From Streptomyces sp. HUAS 15-9 (GTDB taxonomy: Bacteria; Actinomycetota; Actinomycetes; Streptomycetales; Streptomycetaceae): DNA of 64,000 nt. A program made the translations under genes and the position numbers. A model generated the notes under the pieces. That model was given only the letters and a program-made list of their open reading frames with translations. It was not told where the DNA came from and did not search any database. Positions within the stretch are counted from its first letter, which is position 1; every line of letters begins with the position of its first letter. Location of the stretch: the NCBI RefSeq assembly GCF_025642155.1, contig NZ_CP106798.1, positions 1,240,001 to 1,304,000 on the forward strand, read 5' to 3'. This document shows positions 61,754 to 64,000 of this stretch, piece by piece.

Positions 61754-62398
61754 ATGGACACCACACAGCGGACCGATCAGCAGAGGTCCGCCGACCGCCG
61801 ACGGCGCGAGCTGCTGGAGGCCGCCGACCGAGTGGTGCTGCGCGACGGCCCACAGGCCTCGATGAACGCCATCGCCGCCGAAGCCGGTATCACCAAGCCC
61901 ATCCTTTACCGCCACTTCGGCGACAAAGGCGGACTTTACGCCGCTCTCGCCAAGCGGCACACCGACGCGCTGCTGGACTCGCTGCGCGCGGCGCTCGACG
62001 CCCCCGCCGAGCGGCGCGAGCGGGTCGAGGCCACGCTGGACACCTACCTCGCGGCAATCGAGGCACGGCCCCAGGTCTACCGCTTCCTGATGCACCCCTC
62101 GGAGGGCGGCCAGGGCGGCGACCAGGGCTTCGACGTCGGCAAGCACTCCGCGCCGCTGCTGCGCAGGATGGGCGAGGAGCTGGCCCAGGTCATCGAGGAC
62201 CGGCTGGACCTCGGACCGGGGAGCCAGCAGCTGGCCCGGGTGTGGGGGCACGGGATCGTCGGCATGATGCACGCGGCGGGCGACTGGTGGCTGGGCGAAC
62301 GGCCCTGCTCCCGCACGGAATTGGTGAAGAGCCTGGCCGACCTGCTGTGGGGACGACTGGCGGCGGCGGGGGACAAGATGGGCGGCCCGGGGTTCTGA
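61754..62398 (+). CDS. TetR family transcriptional regulator
   Basis: A 214-residue TetR repressor. The N-terminal helix-turn-helix is RRRRELLEAADRVVLRDGPQ followed by ASMNAIAAEAGITKPILYRH and FGDKGGLYAALAKRH. The rest is the ligand-binding helical domain (LDTYLAAIEARPQVYRFLMH and onwards). It is divergent from an acyl-CoA dehydrogenase with two palindromic operators in the gap. It probably senses acyl-CoA, in line with fatty-acid regulators of this group. ATG 61754 follows GGGGAGAG. Confidence 0.93.
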   Translation: MDTTQRTDQQRSADRRRRELLEAADRVVLRDGPQASMNAIAAEAGITKPILYRHFGDKGGLYAALAKRHTDALLDSLRAALDAPAERRERVEATLDTYLAAIEARPQVYRFLMHPSEGGQGGDQGFDVGKHSAPLLRRMGEELAQVIEDRLDLGPGSQQLARVWGHGIVGMMHAAGDWWLGERPCSRTELVKSLADLLWGRLAAAGDKMGGPGF

Positions 62399-62401
62399 CC
62401 C

Positions 62402-62941
62402 TCACCGGTGCCAGGAGGCCCGGCGCACCTGCCTCATCAGCCGGCGGTGGCGCAGGCCGGTGAGGCGATCCGCGTACACCTCGCCCTCGAGGTGGTCGCA
62501 CTCGTGCTGCAGACACCTGGCGAAGAACCCCGTCCCATGAACGGTGACCGGCTCCCCGGTCACCGAGAAGCCCTCGACGACCGCATGGTCGTAGCGCTCG
62601 GTCGCCGCCTCCAGTCCCGGCAGGGACAGACAGCCCTCCGGCCCCCGGATCACCACACCGTCCGCCTCCACCAGCCGCGGGTTCACCACATGTCCGAGAT
62701 GTCGCACATCCTCGTCGTCCGGGCAGTCGTACACGAACACCCGCAAGGACTCCCCCACCTGATTCGCGGCCAGGCCCACGCCCTGGGCCGCGTACATCGT
62801 GGCGAACAAGTCCTCCACCAGCCGGGAGAGTTCGGGACCGAAGTCGGTGACCTCCGCGCAGGGTGCCTGCAGCACCGGGTCGCCGAGCAGGGTCAGAGGC
62901 CGGACGCGCCCGCGGGCGCCCGGGATCGAGCCGTGTCGCAT
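62402..62941 (-). CDS. def: Peptide deformylase
   Basis: A 179-residue metallohydrolase that removes the formyl group from new polypeptides. All three motifs are present: AQGVGLAANQVGESLRVFVY (motif I), GPEGCLSLPGLEA (motif II with the metal Cys), and RCLQHECDHLEGEVYADRL (motif III, HExxH as HECDH). It starts at ATG 62941. Convergent with the TetR gene, whose stop lies four bases away. Streptomyces carries several copies; which one this is cannot be told. Confidence 0.95.
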   Translation of the reverse strand: MRHGSIPGARGRVRPLTLLGDPVLQAPCAEVTDFGPELSRLVEDLFATMYAAQGVGLAANQVGESLRVFVYDCPDDEDVRHLGHVVNPRLVEADGVVIRGPEGCLSLPGLEAATERYDHAVVEGFSVTGEPVTVHGTGFFARCLQHECDHLEGEVYADRLTGLRHRRLMRQVRRASWHR

Positions 62942-63091
62942 GGCGGCAAGGGTACGGTTCCCTCGGCCCGCGACCGCCGCGCAGGCGTGGGCCGGGATTC
63001 GGGTGTGCGAATAGATCTCGATAGGCTGAGGCCTACGCCACGTTGCCGATCGGCTGAGGCGCGGCGCGTACGCAAGGAGGATCGAGGACTG

Positions 63092-64000
63092 ATGGCAGGC
63101 AACTCGGACCCGCTCACGCCGCGGGCCAAGCTCGCCGTGACCGCGGGCAAGGCGGTCGCGGCGGCGTCCCGCGCCGCGGGGCGCGGCAGCGGATCGGTGA
63201 TCGGCGGCCGGGTGGCACTCAAACTCGACCCCGACCTGCTCGGCCGGCTCGCCCAGAACCTGGACTGCGTCCTCGTCTCGGCGACCAACGGCAAGACCAC
63301 GACCACCCGTCTCATCGCCGAGGCGCTGGGCGCCGCCGGCCCGGTCGTCTCGAACGCGCTCGGCGCCAACATGCCGGCCGGTATCACCTCGGCGCTCGCC
63401 GGCGGCTCGGACGCGAAGTTCGGCGTGATCGAGGTCGACGAGAAGTACCTCGCGGGCGTCGCCCGTGACACCTCGCCGAAGTGCATCGCGCTGCTCAACC
63501 TCTCCCGCGACCAGCTGGACCGCGCGGCCGAGACCCGCATGCTCGCGGAGAACTGGCGCGAGGGCCTGGCCGGCTCCAAGGCCGTGATCGTCGCCAACTG
63601 CGACGACCCGCTGGTGGTGTGGGCCGCCTCCTCCTCCCCCAATGTGATCTGGGTCGCGGCCGGCCAGATGTGGAAGGACGACGCCTGGTCCTGCCCGTCC
63701 TGCGGCGGCGTGATGCAGCGCCCCGGCGACGACTGGTACTGCGGCGAGTGCGGCTTCCGCCGTCCGGCGCCGAGCTGGGCGCTGTCCGGCGATCACGTCC
63801 TCGACCCGCACGGCTCGGCCTGGCCGATCCACCTCCAGCTGCCCGGCCGCGCCAACAAGGCCAACGCCGCGAGCTCCGCGGCCGTCGCCGCCGTCTTCGG
63901 TGTCCCGCCGCAGGTGGCCCTGGAGCGCATGTACCAGGTGCAGGCGGTCGCCGGCCGCTATGACGTCGTGCAGTACCAGGGCCGCGATCTGCGCCTGCTG
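63092..64000 (+). CDS. murT: Lipid II isoglutaminyl synthase subunit MurT (3' end outside window)
   Basis: The first 303 codons of a Mur ligase-like protein that with GatD amidates the D-Glu of lipid II. The ATP-binding loop is CVLVSATNGKTTTTRLIAEA (about residues 58-77). FGVIEVDEKYLAGVARDTSP and LLNLSRDQLDRAAETRM follow. The MurT-specific zinc ribbon is SCPSCGGVMQRPGDDWYCGE with CGFRRPAP, and LPGRANKANAASSAAVAAVF is the Mur-domain helix. ATG 63092 is preceded by AAGGAGG at 63073-63079. The gene runs off the right edge, where the partner gatD would be expected. Confidence 0.95.
   Translation, partial: MAGNSDPLTPRAKLAVTAGKAVAAASRAAGRGSGSVIGGRVALKLDPDLLGRLAQNLDCVLVSATNGKTTTTRLIAEALGAAGPVVSNALGANMPAGITSALAGGSDAKFGVIEVDEKYLAGVARDTSPKCIALLNLSRDQLDRAAETRMLAENWREGLAGSKAVIVANCDDPLVVWAASSSPNVIWVAAGQMWKDDAWSCPSCGGVMQRPGDDWYCGECGFRRPAPSWALSGDHVLDPHGSAWPIHLQLPGRANKANAASSAAVAAVFGVPPQVALERMYQVQAVAGRYDVVQYQGRDLRLL

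Overview
The window is a piece of an actinobacterial chromosome, almost certainly Streptomyces. Base composition is very G+C rich, with nearly every third codon position G or C. GTG and TTG starts and overlapping ATGA stop/start junctions are frequent. The gene families are typical: conservon-type GTPase and roadblock proteins, DUF5709, DUF6397-like and DUF6213-like proteins, RppA type III polyketide synthase with CYP158-type P450, and MurT. From memory the order xylA-xylB-ROK regulator ... aldehyde dehydrogenase ... DNA ligase-Nudix-SSADH-rppA-P450-cupin follows the S. coelicolor SCO116x-SCO121x region. I could not check this.

Layout. (1) 1-13.3 kb: an edge-truncated HEAT-like protein; a two-gene ABC exporter with complementary degenerate ATPase sites; DUF5709; zinc-free ribosomal protein L31; a DUF457-like membrane protein; a Ski2-like helicase with a DUF3516-type tail; acyl-CoA thioesterase; a split conservon (roadblock and GTPase) around an F420-type flavin/deazaflavin enzyme; and an MHYT sensor pseudogene. 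(2) 13.3-23.6 kb: methyltransferase, a hydrolase divergent from a PadR regulator, small unknowns, a frameshifted gene, an SNF2 helicase/SWIM pair, and two exported or membrane-bound proteins. (3) 23.7-34.2 kb: the xylose locus (xylA divergent from xylB and a ROK regulator around an inverted-repeat operator), hydrolase, Nudix, lipoprotein, Tat-type amidase, and a GAF regulator followed by aldehyde dehydrogenase.

(4) 34.2-40.9 kb is the most unusual part. It looks like a roughly 6.7 kb island inserted in the last 19 codons of the aldehyde dehydrogenase gene. The intact gene now ends in an A+T-richer replacement tail. The apparent original tail, with a long hairpin terminator, lies stranded at 40853-40960. 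The island carries a second-type RNase J, a DEAD-box RNA helicase and a GNAT acetyltransferase among wreckage of an aldehyde dehydrogenase, a phage-type cytosine methylase and a Ser/Thr kinase. No integrase was recognised.

(5) 40.9-53.5 kb: PadR with acyl-CoA oxidase/dehydrogenase; GNAT; pirin divergent from an AhpD-like protein; DUF779; a secreted phosphodiester glycosidase; a frameshifted secreted phosphodiesterase; a quinone oxidoreductase plus two acyl-CoA dehydrogenases in one operon; and a cupin regulator divergent from a thioredoxin-reductase-like enzyme. (6) 53.5-64 kb: ATP-dependent DNA ligase overlapping a Nudix gene, succinate-semialdehyde dehydrogenase, the rppA/P450/cupin pigment operon (tetrahydroxynaphthalene to flaviolin and biflaviolin), a TetR-controlled acyl-CoA dehydrogenase, peptide deformylase, and MurT running off the right edge.

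Carbon catabolism (xylose, aldehydes, acyl-CoA), RNA and DNA maintenance, and naphthoquinone pigment synthesis dominate. Local regulation is mostly by divergently oriented one-component regulators, each with a visible palindrome in the shared intergenic space.
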